The notes beneath the pieces were generated by a model. It was not told where the DNA came from. It was given only the letters and a program-made list of their open reading frames with translations, and ran no database searches. A program made the position numbers and the translations under genes. From an uncultured Mycoplasmatota bacterium (GTDB lineage: Bacteria > Bacillota_I > Bacilli_A > RF39 > UBA660): 64,000 bases of DNA. The stretch spans positions 1 to 64,000 of the forward strand of contig CALEBF010000011.1 of assembly GCA_937944975.1 (NCBI GenBank). Reading direction: 5' to 3'. The first letter of the stretch is position 1. Every line of letters starts with the position of its first letter. Shown here in pieces: positions 8,977 through 17,740 of the stretch.

Positions 8977-9666
8977 ATGAAATGTGAGAAATGTGGCCAT
9001 GAACTACCTTATGGCGCTAGAATCTGTCCGAATTGTGGAGTGGATATTATAGAGAAAAATCAATATACAACACAAGTCTACGACCATTCTAAAGTGTTTC
9101 ACGAGGAGGATTACCGTGTTACAAAGTCTAATTCTTTTACGATTGCCTCCATTATTATATCTGTATTTGCCATGTTGTTTATGATCGTAGGGCGCTATCA
9201 AATGGTTTTTTTTGTACTTAGTTTAATTGCAGTAGTTGTTGCTATCGTTTTATATGTTATTGGTCAAAAACGACCAGGAAAGAACAATATCATTGGTATT
9301 TTTATTTGCGTTGCGACACTTATATTAGGTGCATTCGTATGGTATCAAATTTGTGAAGATCGATTGCCATTTATTATCGGAACATGGAAGACAAGTGGAA
9401 ATGATATTTATGAGTTTGATCGCGATGGAAATTATGAGGTCGTCAATGCAATGAAAAGAGAATATTATAAGGGAACTTATAAGATGAGTTATAACAAAGA
9501 AAAACAACAATATATTATTACGATGAAATCGGAAGAAGCTAAAATTAATGGAATGCCACTATATGAAAAAAATACAAGTGTTGCCCGACTTACTTATGAT
9601 GCAGAAGAAAAGACCGCAAACGCAGTAGTCGGTGGAAAAAAAGAAAAATGGAAAAAACAACAATGA
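8977..9666 (+). CDS. Zinc-ribbon membrane protein with a C-terminal lipocalin-like domain
   Basis: 229 residues. The ATG at 8977 follows an AGGAGGGG site; an upstream TTG-initiated extension overlaps the promoter and is rejected. Residues 1-20 form a CxxC...CPNC zinc ribbon (KCEKCGHELP, RICPNCG). Two to three membrane segments lie at about residues 50-120. A C-terminal domain begins FIIGTWKTSGNDIYEF, a pattern seen in lipocalin-like and DUF-type beta-rich domains that start G-x-W. The function is unknown; the C-terminal domain is probably on one face of the membrane as a binding or sensing module. Confidence 0.7.
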   Translation: MKCEKCGHELPYGARICPNCGVDIIEKNQYTTQVYDHSKVFHEEDYRVTKSNSFTIASIIISVFAMLFMIVGRYQMVFFVLSLIAVVVAIVLYVIGQKRPGKNNIIGIFICVATLILGAFVWYQICEDRLPFIIGTWKTSGNDIYEFDRDGNYEVVNAMKREYYKGTYKMSYNKEKQQYIITMKSEEAKINGMPLYEKNTSVARLTYDAEEKTANAVVGGKKEKWKKQQ

Positions 9667-9687
9667 TACAATAGAAAAGGTGAGAAT

Positions 9688-10995
9688 ATGTTTGAAAATT
9701 TAGGGGATCGCTTACAGAATGCGATTCATAAAATGAAAGGATATGGTAAGATTACCGAGGAAAACATCGGTGAGATTACAAGAGAACTTAGATTAGCGCT
9801 TTTGGAAGCTGATGTTAACTACAAAGTAGTAAAAGAATTTATTGCTAATGTAAAGGAAAAAGCATTAGGAGAAGAAGTACAGAAAAGTTTGAAACCAAGT
9901 GAACTGTTTATCAAGATTGTCAAAGATGAATTAGTTGCATTGCTTGGTGGAGAAAAAGAAGATTTGGTTGTAAATGGAAATCCTGCTATTTTGATGCTTG
10001 TCGGATTACAGGGTTCTGGTAAGACAACAACAATTGGAAAGTTGGCGAATTTCCTAAGAAAGAAACATGGAAGAAAACCATTGTTAGTGGCTTGTGATGT
10101 ATATCGCCCAGCTGCAATCGATCAGTTAAAGCAACTTGGAAAAGAACTTAATATCGAAGTTTACAGTGAAGGAAAGGGAGATCCTGTACAAATTTCTAAG
10201 AATGCGATCGCGTATGCGAAAGAGAATGGATTTAATTATGTCTTAATCGATACGGCTGGTCGTCTTCATATCGATGAACAATTGATGGATGAATTAAAGA
10301 ATATTAATGATGCAGTACATCCAAATGAAATTTTACTTGTTGTCGACAGTATGACAGGACAAGATGCTATCAATGTTATCACAGGTTTTAATGAACAACT
10401 TCCTTTAACGGGAGCAGTTTTAACGAAATTGGATGGTGACACACGTGGTGGGGCAGCTCTATCTATTCGTCATTTGACAAATGTTCCAATCAAGATGATC
10501 GGTGTCAGTGAAAAAATGGATGGATTAGAAGCGTTCGATCCAGAGAGAATGGCAAGCCGTATTCTCGGTATGGGAGATTTTATGGGACTTATCGAGAAAG
10601 CGGAAGAAGTATTAGATCAAGAGGAAGCTAAAAAATCAGCGGAGAGATTGCAAAAGGGAAAATTTGATTTAGAAGATTTTCTCGGATATATGAAACAAGT
10701 GAAAAAGTTAGGGCCTCTAGAGAATCTTTTAAAAATGATTCCAGGTGCTTCTAAAATGGGATTAAATAAGGTTAAGATTGATCCTAAGGATCTGGCACAT
10801 GTAGAGGCAATTATTTTGTCGATGACACCGCAAGAAAGAAGAAACCCTGATATTATGAAAGCATCTCGTAAAAAAAGAGTTGCTGCGGGAAGTGGTAGAA
10901 GTGTCGAAGAAGTAAATCGATTATTAAAACAATTTGATCAGATGAAAGTTATGATGAAACAGATGAGAAATGGTAACTTTAAAATGCCATTTTAA
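9688..10995 (+). CDS. ffh: Signal recognition particle protein Ffh (SRP54)
   Basis: 435 residues, with N, G and M domains. GTPase motifs are visible (VGLQGSGKTTTIGKLA, DTAGRLHID, TKLDGDTRGGAALS), and a Met-rich M domain ends QMKVMMKQMRNGNFKM. It binds 4.5S RNA and signal sequences and delivers ribosomes to FtsY. No ylxM homologue precedes it, unlike in Bacillus. A GGTGAG ribosome binding site precedes the ATG. Confidence 0.98.
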   Translation: MFENLGDRLQNAIHKMKGYGKITEENIGEITRELRLALLEADVNYKVVKEFIANVKEKALGEEVQKSLKPSELFIKIVKDELVALLGGEKEDLVVNGNPAILMLVGLQGSGKTTTIGKLANFLRKKHGRKPLLVACDVYRPAAIDQLKQLGKELNIEVYSEGKGDPVQISKNAIAYAKENGFNYVLIDTAGRLHIDEQLMDELKNINDAVHPNEILLVVDSMTGQDAINVITGFNEQLPLTGAVLTKLDGDTRGGAALSIRHLTNVPIKMIGVSEKMDGLEAFDPERMASRILGMGDFMGLIEKAEEVLDQEEAKKSAERLQKGKFDLEDFLGYMKQVKKLGPLENLLKMIPGASKMGLNKVKIDPKDLAHVEAIILSMTPQERRNPDIMKASRKKRVAAGSGRSVEEVNRLLKQFDQMKVMMKQMRNGNFKMPF

Positions 10996-11051
10996 GAATT
11001 TCTAGCTAGTGATTTTTATGTTATGATATCCTTAGAAAAGGCGGCATGTGA

Positions 11052-11297
11052 ATGAAGTGTCCAGTTTGTAAAGATGTTACTTTATTAATGTCAGAAAAAA
11101 AAGGAGTAGAAATCGATTACTGTCCTGAGTGCCGAGGGATATGGCTTGATCGAGGAGAATTAGAAAAGATCATAGAAAAATCCGACTCTTATCAAGAATC
11201 TCAAGCAAGAGAGGTAAGTTCTCATAAAGAAAAAGCGCCAAAAAGAAGAAGGGAATCATTTCTTGGGGAAATTTTCGATGTGTTTGGTGGAGAATAA
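11052..11297 (+). CDS. TFIIB-type zinc-ribbon protein
   Basis: 81 residues. A zf-TFIIB domain is visible: CPVCKDV, then YCPECRGIWLDRGELEKI. The C-terminal half is basic and low in complexity. These small proteins are widespread and uncharacterised. It follows ffh by 56 bases with its own AAGGCGG ribosome binding site, and a bidirectional terminator follows. Confidence 0.85.
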   Translation: MKCPVCKDVTLLMSEKKGVEIDYCPECRGIWLDRGELEKIIEKSDSYQESQAREVSSHKEKAPKRRRESFLGEIFDVFGGE

Positions 11298-11315
11298 GAG
11301 ATATATTAGAATAAA

Positions 11316-11346
11316 AAAATAGACACGATATCATGTGTCTATTTTT
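11316..11346. terminator. Bidirectional terminator between zinc-ribbon gene and coat gene
   Basis: Stem AAATAGACAC / GTGTCTATTT with an A run before and a T run after, so it can serve the gene on each side. Confidence 0.85.
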
Positions 11347-11362
11347 ACGTGTTACATTTTAA

Positions 11363-11653
11363 TTAAAATTGACCGAATGGACCATTATTTGCAAGCCCTT
11401 GGCAACTACCGTTATCGATGTTAATTACTTGATTTTCTTCAGAAGTTGAGTATTGTGGTGTGTATGTGTGTTGATAAATGTGACGGTTAATTACGTGTGT
11501 ATGAATTGGGCATACGTGTGGAACTTGATGACAGAATTCACGTTCTACACATTTATTGATACATGGTTCGATAATTGGTTGATTTTGACAACCACAGTTC
11601 ATTGGCATGCAGCACCCCATATTCTGACGGTCACAGCAACGTTTGTTAAACAT
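11363..11653 (-). CDS. CotD-like spore coat protein
   Basis: 96 residues, rich in Cys and His, no membrane segment. The central segment VCPIHTHVINRHIYQH matches the His-rich repeat typical of CotD-family coat proteins. The N-terminus is Cys-rich (KRCCDRQNMGCCMPMNCGC). Coat proteins of this kind are made in the mother cell late in sporulation and cross-linked into the coat. An AAGGGGG ribosome binding site precedes the ATG, and a sigma-K-like -10 lies just upstream. Assignment is from motif resemblance. Confidence 0.75.
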   Translation of the reverse strand: MFNKRCCDRQNMGCCMPMNCGCQNQPIIEPCINKCVEREFCHQVPHVCPIHTHVINRHIYQHTYTPQYSTSEENQVINIDNGSCQGLANNGPFGQF

Positions 11654-11675
11654 ATTTTTTCCCCCTTACCTAATG

Positions 11676-11684
11676 TATCTTATG
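11676..11684 (-). promoter_or_regulatory. Sigma-K/E-like -10 element of the coat gene
   Basis: Reads CATAAGATA on the minus strand, an exact match to the CATANNNTA late mother-cell -10 consensus. It is placed to start transcription a few bases before the ribosome binding site. A convincing -35 was not found at the expected distance, so this is tentative. Confidence 0.4.
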
Positions 11685-11737
11685 ATGTAAGTTCATTTGT
11701 GCATATGTTATTTGCCTTAGGCGAGAGAAAAAAGATG

Positions 11738-12400
11738 TTAGTGCAGATAAAGTTCTAGACATGTATTTTTTTCTTTGATTTTTTTAGCAGCATCGATTCC
11801 AACGTAGCGATAGTGCCATGGTTCGTATTTAAATCCTGTTACATCTTCAAAATTTTCAGGATATCTTAGAATAAAGCCATATTCGTGTGCATGCTTTTGC
11901 ATCCATTGAAATTCTTTGGTTTCTGCAAATTTGTTATAGTCTTGATTTTCTCCCATGACATCGATTGCAAGTCCCGTTTGATGTTCTGAATGTCCAGGCC
12001 TCGCACTACATCTGTCCGCATATGATTTGCCACTTGTCTTTATATAGGAATGATATAATTCATCTTGATAGGAATAGGAACGAAATGCACTGACAGCTAC
12101 AATTTGATATCCTTCTTCTTTGGCTTTTTTAGCAAGAGCTTCAAAAGCTGTTTTTACTTCTTTTCTTACATATTTTTCTTCCATGGCATAGTTGATATCG
12201 ATAGCTTCTAAATCTTTTGGCATGTAGTCTTCGTTTAGCTTATTATTTTTATTTACTAAAACTAGAATATCATCCGGATTTTTTATTTGATGAATATTTT
12301 TATAAAATCCGAAAAAGAAATTGCAATCTTTTGTAAAAAAGATGACAATGAGAATAAATAGAACAATATAAACTGATTTTTTAAAGGTTTCCTCTTTCAT
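11738..12400 (-). CDS. M15B (VanY/DdcY-type) D,D-carboxypeptidase, short form
   Basis: 220 residues: an N-terminal membrane anchor (about residues 8-26), then a VanY domain. Motifs are AFRSYSYQ, CSARPGHSEHQTGLAIDV (with the zinc ligands His and Asp) and the final EPWHYRYVG. The ATG at 12400 is chosen because AGGTG precedes it; an upstream in-frame ATG at 12445 lacks a site and overlaps a terminator. Such enzymes trim the terminal D-Ala of peptidoglycan stem peptides outside the cell. It is the shortest of three paralogues here and lacks the spacer repeats of the other two. Confidence 0.88.
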   Translation of the reverse strand: MKEETFKKSVYIVLFILIVIFFTKDCNFFFGFYKNIHQIKNPDDILVLVNKNNKLNEDYMPKDLEAIDINYAMEEKYVRKEVKTAFEALAKKAKEEGYQIVAVSAFRSYSYQDELYHSYIKTSGKSYADRCSARPGHSEHQTGLAIDVMGENQDYNKFAETKEFQWMQKHAHEYGFILRYPENFEDVTGFKYEPWHYRYVGIDAAKKIKEKNTCLELYLH

Positions 12401-12445
12401 ATTTTCACCTATTATAATATATGCAGGTTGAAATGTTGATTTCAT

Positions 12446-12471
12446 AAAAAAGAATCTCTAAGAAGAGATTC
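12446..12471 (-). terminator. Terminator overlapping the P-type ATPase stop codon
   Basis: On the minus strand, stem GAATCTCT / AGAGATTC followed by six T. The TAG stop of the ATPase lies inside the hairpin. Confidence 0.8.
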
Positions 12472-14785
12472 TATTATCAATTTTTAAATATTTTGTAATA
12501 TTATTGTAAATTAGTTTATTTAGTGCTTGAAATAAAATGATTGTCAAAGTCGATAACCCAATTAGAATTACGAGCATGTGTGAACGAATAAAGGATAGGC
12601 TATATAATTCTTTTAAGAAGATTACTTGCAAAACAAACAAGATTACCATGGCAATATACATCGCCATTTTTAGTTTGTTAAATGGTCTACATAATTCAAA
12701 GAGTAGATAGAATCCTGTAACAGCATTCATCATGACACATAATGTAGATACTTGATGATCTGGAAGGTGGAAAATTGCTGCTAGTATCATAATGAGAATG
12801 ATATTCGTAACGACAATTAATGAGGCGGGTAGAGATCTACTTAATACGTTTTTATAGAAGTTACCAGTGATTCTTTTTTTATTTGGTTGTAGTGCCAATA
12901 CGAAGGATGGGATTCCAATTGTAACAACACTTGTTAGAGTTAATTGAATTGGGATAAATGGATACTGTGTTGGTAAAAAGACGAATAGAACTGCTAAGAT
13001 TGTTGCGTATGTTGTTTTCGTTAAGAAGAGAGTAGCTGAGTTTTCGATATTGTTGACGGTTCTTCTTCCTTCGGCTACAACTTTTGGCATTGCGCTGAAA
13101 TTCCCATCTAATAGTACAAGTTGTGAAATGTTACGAGTTGCATCGCTTCCATTTGGCATTGCAATACTACAGTCTGCTTCTTTTAAAGCGAGGACGTCAT
13201 TGATTCCATCTCCTGTCATACCAACGTAATGACCTTGTTTCTTTAATGCAATGACTAATTTTTTCTTTTGAATTGGATTTACTCGTCCGAAGACGGTATA
13301 CTTTTTCGCAGCTTCATAGATTTCTTCATCGGTTGTGAGTTTACTCATATCGATGTATTGATCATAGTGTTCGATTCCAGCACGTTTTGCGATTCCAGAT
13401 ACAGTCTTCACGTGATCTCCAGAAATAACTTTAATTGCAACCCCTTGTTTTTTAAAATAGTTAAGTGTCTTTTCAACGTCGGAGCGCATATTATCTTGAA
13501 GTAGAATAAAACCTAAAATTTGTTGACGGCCCCCTTCTTTTTTCGTAACGACTAGGATACGGTATTCTAAGAGGTAAGGGGATAGGATTGGTTCCACTTT
13601 CTGATAGTCGTTTCCTAGAACAAATTCTGGCGCCCCGATATAATACGTTTCTTTGTTTTGAAAAATGACGCCTGAATATTTTTTATCTGAGGAAAACGGA
13701 ATTAACTTTTCCACAGGGAAATAGATTTTTTTATGAAACTTTTTCTTCAATGCTAGCATCGTAGGGTTATTATCTTCCATTACAGTGGTCATAGCATTGA
13801 TTGTATTTTCTAGCATACTCTTACTGATTTTTTTGTATGGTAAGATGTCTACTACTTTCATTGTTCCTGTCGTAAGTGTTCCAGTTTTATCTAGACACAG
13901 TGTATCGATACGAGCGAGGGATTCGATACAATAGAGATCTTTGACGAGAACTTTTCTCTTGGAAAGACGAATGACGCTGACTGCAAGAACAGTGCTTGTT
14001 AGCAGAACGAGACCTTCAGGGATCATACCGATGATTGCAGCAACACTTCCTACGACAGCATCTTGAAAACTGTTTCCGTCGATTTGAGATTGATTTAAAA
14101 AGAGTAGGATTCCGATAGGGACGATGGCGATAGATACAAATTTAATAATATGATTTAAAGCATCCATCAAAACAGATTTAATATGTTTTATTTGTGTTGC
14201 CTCTTTGGAGATCGTAGCTGTGTAATTTTGAAGTCCTACATGTTTTACTTGTCCAACGGTATGACCGCTTATGATGAAGCTACCAGAGAGGAGAAGATCT
14301 CCTTCTTTTTTGAATACGGGATCACTTTCTCCGGTAATAAAAGATTCGTCGACTTCACAACTTCCTTTACGAATGATAGAGTCGGTTACAACTTGATTTC
14401 CAGGATGAAACTCTAGAATATCATTCATGACGATTTCGTTAATTTCGATGATTTCTTTCTTCCCATTTCGAATTGCCGTCGTTTTAGAAGCAGCGATAAT
14501 CGACAATTTATCAACAACTTTTTTAGCATGAATTTCTTGGACAGTACTAATGATGGTATTACAGATGACGACACCTAAAAAAAGTAAATTTTTATATGCT
14601 TGTACCATAAAAATACAAGCAGCGAGTCCAAAGTTTAACAAGTTAAATAAAGTAAATATGTTATCTCGAATGATTCTCGGGATGGTTTTTGTTGCAACAG
14701 AGGTATCATAGTTACATAATCCTTGTTGCTTTGCTCGTTCTACTTCTGCGGTAGATAGTCCACGTTCGATATCGACCTGTTGCAT
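12458..14785 (-). CDS. P-type cation-transporting ATPase, CtpE-like
   Basis: 775 residues. Order: N-terminal membrane pair, actuator domain with TGES (151-154), membrane helix 4 with PEGL (256-259), phosphorylation site DKTGTLT (Asp 299), nucleotide domain, hinge MTGDGINDVLALKEAD, and a C-terminal membrane bundle. PEGL rather than CPC in the transport helix excludes a heavy-metal pump. The layout resembles CtpE-type P-type ATPases, which in mycobacteria are linked to Ca2+; the ion here is not determined. It sits among three cell-wall carboxypeptidases, which may reflect a shared role in wall or cation homeostasis (inference). Confidence 0.88.
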   Translation of the reverse strand: MQQVDIERGLSTAEVERAKQQGLCNYDTSVATKTIPRIIRDNIFTLFNLLNFGLAACIFMVQAYKNLLFLGVVICNTIISTVQEIHAKKVVDKLSIIAASKTTAIRNGKKEIIEINEIVMNDILEFHPGNQVVTDSIIRKGSCEVDESFITGESDPVFKKEGDLLLSGSFIISGHTVGQVKHVGLQNYTATISKEATQIKHIKSVLMDALNHIIKFVSIAIVPIGILLFLNQSQIDGNSFQDAVVGSVAAIIGMIPEGLVLLTSTVLAVSVIRLSKRKVLVKDLYCIESLARIDTLCLDKTGTLTTGTMKVVDILPYKKISKSMLENTINAMTTVMEDNNPTMLALKKKFHKKIYFPVEKLIPFSSDKKYSGVIFQNKETYYIGAPEFVLGNDYQKVEPILSPYLLEYRILVVTKKEGGRQQILGFILLQDNMRSDVEKTLNYFKKQGVAIKVISGDHVKTVSGIAKRAGIEHYDQYIDMSKLTTDEEIYEAAKKYTVFGRVNPIQKKKLVIALKKQGHYVGMTGDGINDVLALKEADCSIAMPNGSDATRNISQLVLLDGNFSAMPKVVAEGRRTVNNIENSATLFLTKTTYATILAVLFVFLPTQYPFIPIQLTLTSVVTIGIPSFVLALQPNKKRITGNFYKNVLSRSLPASLIVVTNIILIMILAAIFHLPDHQVSTLCVMMNAVTGFYLLFELCRPFNKLKMAMYIAMVILFVLQVIFLKELYSLSFIRSHMLVILIGLSTLTIILFQALNKLIYNNITKYLKIDNRISS

Positions 14786-14827
14786 TTTCTAACCTCCTTT
14801 ATATCAATATTATAGCACGCATAAATC

Positions 14828-14854
14828 AAAAAAAGCATTACAATTTTGTAATAC
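14828..14854 (-). terminator. Terminator of the 407-residue-type carboxypeptidase
   Basis: On the minus strand, stem GTATTACA / TGTAATGC then seven T, directly after the stop codon at 14856. Confidence 0.8.
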
Positions 14855-14855
14855 T

Positions 14856-16031
14856 TTATTGGTTGACATAGAATGCATAATATTCTTCAAATGTGATATT
14901 TTCCTGTTTTATTTTAGTAGCAGCTTCAACGCCAACGTAGCGATAGTGCCATGGTTCGTAATTATATCCTGTGATTTTTTCTAGCCCTTTTGGAAATCTT
15001 AAGATAAATCCATATTCATGGGCATGTGCTTGTAGCCATTTGAATTCTTCTGTTTCATCGAAAGAATTGAAACGAACTCTTCTAGTTGTAATATCGATTG
15101 CAAGCCCTGTTTGATGTTCTGAATAACCTGGACGTGAAGCATACTTGTCGGCGTAGGCTTGACCCGACTCTTGTTGGTATTCTTGATATACTTGTTGTTG
15201 TGATTGATAGCTGCGGTACGCAGAATTCATGTGGAAAGAAAGTCCTTCTTGTGCTGCTTGCTGGCTCATCTTTTGATATGCGTCTCTAACTTCTTTTCGA
15301 ACCATAAATTTTCCTTCGACTGTAACGAGATCATCCGGTTTATAATTAGCATCTAAATATGTGTACTTATTTGCTAAGATCAGAAGTTGGTCGTTGATAT
15401 CAGATGGTGTTGTATTCGTATAATAATCGTAATCAGTATTCGCATTGACGTGACGTACTACAGTAGATACATCAAGAGAAGGGTTAGTATCGTGATAAGC
15501 GAGATATCTCGGAAGACGATTTTCGATATAATACATTTCAGAAATCACACTTGGTAGAAAATCTGGATCTTTTATTTCTAATTGATCGATATCTTGGTTA
15601 ACTAAAGATACAATATGTTTTATATCTAAAGATGGATATACTTCGTAGAAATGGAAGTAACGGTCTAATTTTTTGATGTCGAAACCTTTTTGTTTGTGTA
15701 AATTTAAGTTGACCGCTCGAACGATTTTATTTGCTTTTTGATTTGGATAAGATTGATCAAAGGCAATATAAGAAGATAATTTTTGGATTTGAAATTCTGT
15801 TTGCTTTTTTAAATCTTTGATAGCTGTTTTATGCTTTGCTTTGATTAAGTCAGATATTTGATCGTCTGTTAAATTTTTTTCGATGAATGAAATTTCACTA
15901 GATTGATATCCCTTTTTCCATAGTTGAAAGGAAGGACTACGGAAATAAATGACGGCAAAGATGATAACGATGAAAATAAGTAGGGATAAAATAATGCCTT
16001 GTTTTATATTTTTTTTCTTTTGCTTTTTCAT
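14856..16031 (-). CDS. M15B (VanY-type) D,D-carboxypeptidase with three spacer repeats
   Basis: 391 residues from the ATG at 16031, preceded by GGTGGTGAT. A membrane anchor (about residues 12-30) is followed by roughly 170 residues of helical repeats and then the VanY domain: SAYRSYQSQ, ASRPGYSEHQTGLAIDI, EPWHYRYVG. The spacer contains three related units of about 37 residues, each with a pattern like L.RY...(D/Y)..P.L....VV..VN. It is presumably an extracellular arm that positions the catalytic domain in the wall. The 16127-17071 paralogue has one such unit. Confidence 0.88.
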   Translation of the reverse strand: MKKQKKKNIKQGIILSLLIFIVIIFAVIYFRSPSFQLWKKGYQSSEISFIEKNLTDDQISDLIKAKHKTAIKDLKKQTEFQIQKLSSYIAFDQSYPNQKANKIVRAVNLNLHKQKGFDIKKLDRYFHFYEVYPSLDIKHIVSLVNQDIDQLEIKDPDFLPSVISEMYYIENRLPRYLAYHDTNPSLDVSTVVRHVNANTDYDYYTNTTPSDINDQLLILANKYTYLDANYKPDDLVTVEGKFMVRKEVRDAYQKMSQQAAQEGLSFHMNSAYRSYQSQQQVYQEYQQESGQAYADKYASRPGYSEHQTGLAIDITTRRVRFNSFDETEEFKWLQAHAHEYGFILRFPKGLEKITGYNYEPWHYRYVGVEAATKIKQENITFEEYYAFYVNQ

Positions 16032-16099
16032 AAGATCACCACCTATTGTCATTATATCAAGGAGATAGAAAAGATACAATCGACTGTTAGTAGAGTGAT

Positions 16100-16131
16100 A
16101 AAAAAATAAAATGTCTGATTGACATTTTATT
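16100..16131 (-). terminator. Terminator of the 314-residue carboxypeptidase
   Basis: On the minus strand, stem AAAATGTC / GACATTTT followed by ATTTTTT. It overlaps the stop codon. Confidence 0.75.
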
Positions 16132-17071
16132 TTGCTAAGTAGTATGCATAGTATTCATCGAATGTAATATTGGCATCATGAATTTCTTTTGCAGCTTTAA
16201 CTCCGACATAACGATAGTGCCAAGATTCATAACTATATCCTGTAATTTTTTCCTTTCCTTTTGGATATCTTAAAATAAATCCATATTTATAGGCATTTTT
16301 TTGAAGCCATTTGAATTCTTCTGTCTCTTCAAAGTCATTTGCAATTACACCATCTGATACGATATCGATACATAGCCCCGTTTGATGTTCTGAATATCCT
16401 GCCCTGGCAGCGTATTCATCGGCGTATTCTTCACCACGTTGATTTTTATATCGTTTCCAAACGGCATCTTGTGATTCGTAACTGCGAAAAGAGGAGTTTG
16501 CAATTAATACGAGTCCTTCTTCGTTTGCTGCATTCCACATTGCTACATATTGGTCATTTACTTCTTCTCGAACGTGATTATCTTCATATGCATATCGATT
16601 ACTAATCTTAATAAGATCGTCTGGAGTATAAGAGGCATCGAGATAATTGTATTTGTTCGTCAGAATTAAATTCTTTTTTGACATGTCTGTCTTTTTGGTA
16701 TGTGTATACGGATCATAATCGGCGTTGACATTGACGATAGCAACGACATTTTTAGGACTTTCCTCTGTGTTTTGATCCATGTATTTAGAATATCGATCTA
16801 AGTTTTCATAGATGAAGTATTTTTGAATAATTAATTTCGGAATATTGCGATTGTATTCTTTTTTCAAAATATCATCGATTTGTGTATCTTCGAGATTGTT
16901 TAAAATTGTCTCAACTTCGTCATCTTGATATCCAACTTCTTTTAATTTATACGTGTAGCTAGAATGATAGCTAAAATAGTTGAATGCGAGTATTCCTATT
17001 ATGATGACTGCAATCAATACGACTGCTCCGATGATGACTTCTTTTTTTAATCTTCTTTTCTTTTTATACAT
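16127..17071 (-). CDS. M15B (VanY-type) D,D-carboxypeptidase with one spacer repeat
   Basis: 314 residues. It has a basic N-terminus and a membrane anchor (about 11-31), one helical spacer unit (LDRYSKYMDQN...VVAIVNVNADYD), then the VanY domain: SSFRSYESQ, AARAGYSEHQTGLCIDI, ESWHYRYVG. One change stands out: the usual EPWHYR reads ESWHYR, but the zinc-ligand His is kept. It probably trims D-Ala-D-Ala outside the membrane. It is first of three paralogues on this strand, and a GGGTGATC site precedes the ATG. Confidence 0.88.
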   Translation of the reverse strand: MYKKKRRLKKEVIIGAVVLIAVIIIGILAFNYFSYHSSYTYKLKEVGYQDDEVETILNNLEDTQIDDILKKEYNRNIPKLIIQKYFIYENLDRYSKYMDQNTEESPKNVVAIVNVNADYDPYTHTKKTDMSKKNLILTNKYNYLDASYTPDDLIKISNRYAYEDNHVREEVNDQYVAMWNAANEEGLVLIANSSFRSYESQDAVWKRYKNQRGEEYADEYAARAGYSEHQTGLCIDIVSDGVIANDFEETEEFKWLQKNAYKYGFILRYPKGKEKITGYSYESWHYRYVGVKAAKEIHDANITFDEYYAYYLAK

Positions 17072-17174
17072 ATGATCACCCTAATTTCATTATACCAAAT
17101 TTACTAAAAAATAAAAGGAAAAAAGGATAAACCATAAAAATTGTTGCAAACTAGGGGTAGATAGGAGAATCGAT

Positions 17175-17690
17175 ATGGAATTATTTTTCTTATGTATGAA
17201 AATTTTTATCGCACGTATTATGGATGTATCAATTGGAACATTGCGTATCATATATTTAGGAAAAGGAAAATCAAAGACAGCTTTTATCTGTGGTTTTTGT
17301 GAGGTGTTTATTTGGTTTTTAGTGGCGAAAGATGCCTTAAATAGCGATAGCAATAGTTGGTGGATCGTAATTTCATATTCTTTAGGATATGCGGTTGGTA
17401 CTTACATTGGAAGTTATTTATCGGAAGTATTTGTCAAGGGAAATTTTGGGGTTCAAGTTGTAACAAGTCGTCAAAATCATCGTATGATCGATACCCTTCG
17501 TAAAGCTGGGTATGCTGTTACGGTAATGGAAGTACAAGGAAAAGAAGAAAAACAGGGAAAATACCTGTTGTTAATTGAGATCAACAAGCATCGTTTCGAA
17601 CAGCTTTCTCGTCTGATCAAATCGATGGATGAAAAAGCATTTATTATCGTAAACGAGACGAAGTATGTTCAAAATGGATATATAAAATAA
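17175..17690 (+). CDS. UPF0316 (DUF5698 + DUF2179) membrane protein, copy 1
   Basis: 171 residues. Three membrane segments make up the DUF5698 half (residues 1-90; DVSIGTLRIIYLGKGK, GYAVGTYIGSYL). They are followed by a cytoplasmic DUF2179 domain (VQVVTSRQNHRMIDTLRKAGYAVT). The molecular role of this family is not established. It is followed 50 bases later by a close paralogue, the two forming a tandem duplication. A GGAG site precedes the ATG. Confidence 0.88.
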   Translation: MELFFLCMKIFIARIMDVSIGTLRIIYLGKGKSKTAFICGFCEVFIWFLVAKDALNSDSNSWWIVISYSLGYAVGTYIGSYLSEVFVKGNFGVQVVTSRQNHRMIDTLRKAGYAVTVMEVQGKEEKQGKYLLLIEINKHRFEQLSRLIKSMDEKAFIIVNETKYVQNGYIK

Positions 17691-17740
17691 GTTGTTTTTT
17701 ATGAATGTTCATGTTAAAATTTCCATAGGGAGTAGGTTTT

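Noticed and set aside
11453..11758. Plus-strand frame opposite the coat protein gene
   Set aside because: Antisense to a recognised Cys/His-rich coat protein, without a ribosome binding site, and overlapping its promoter.
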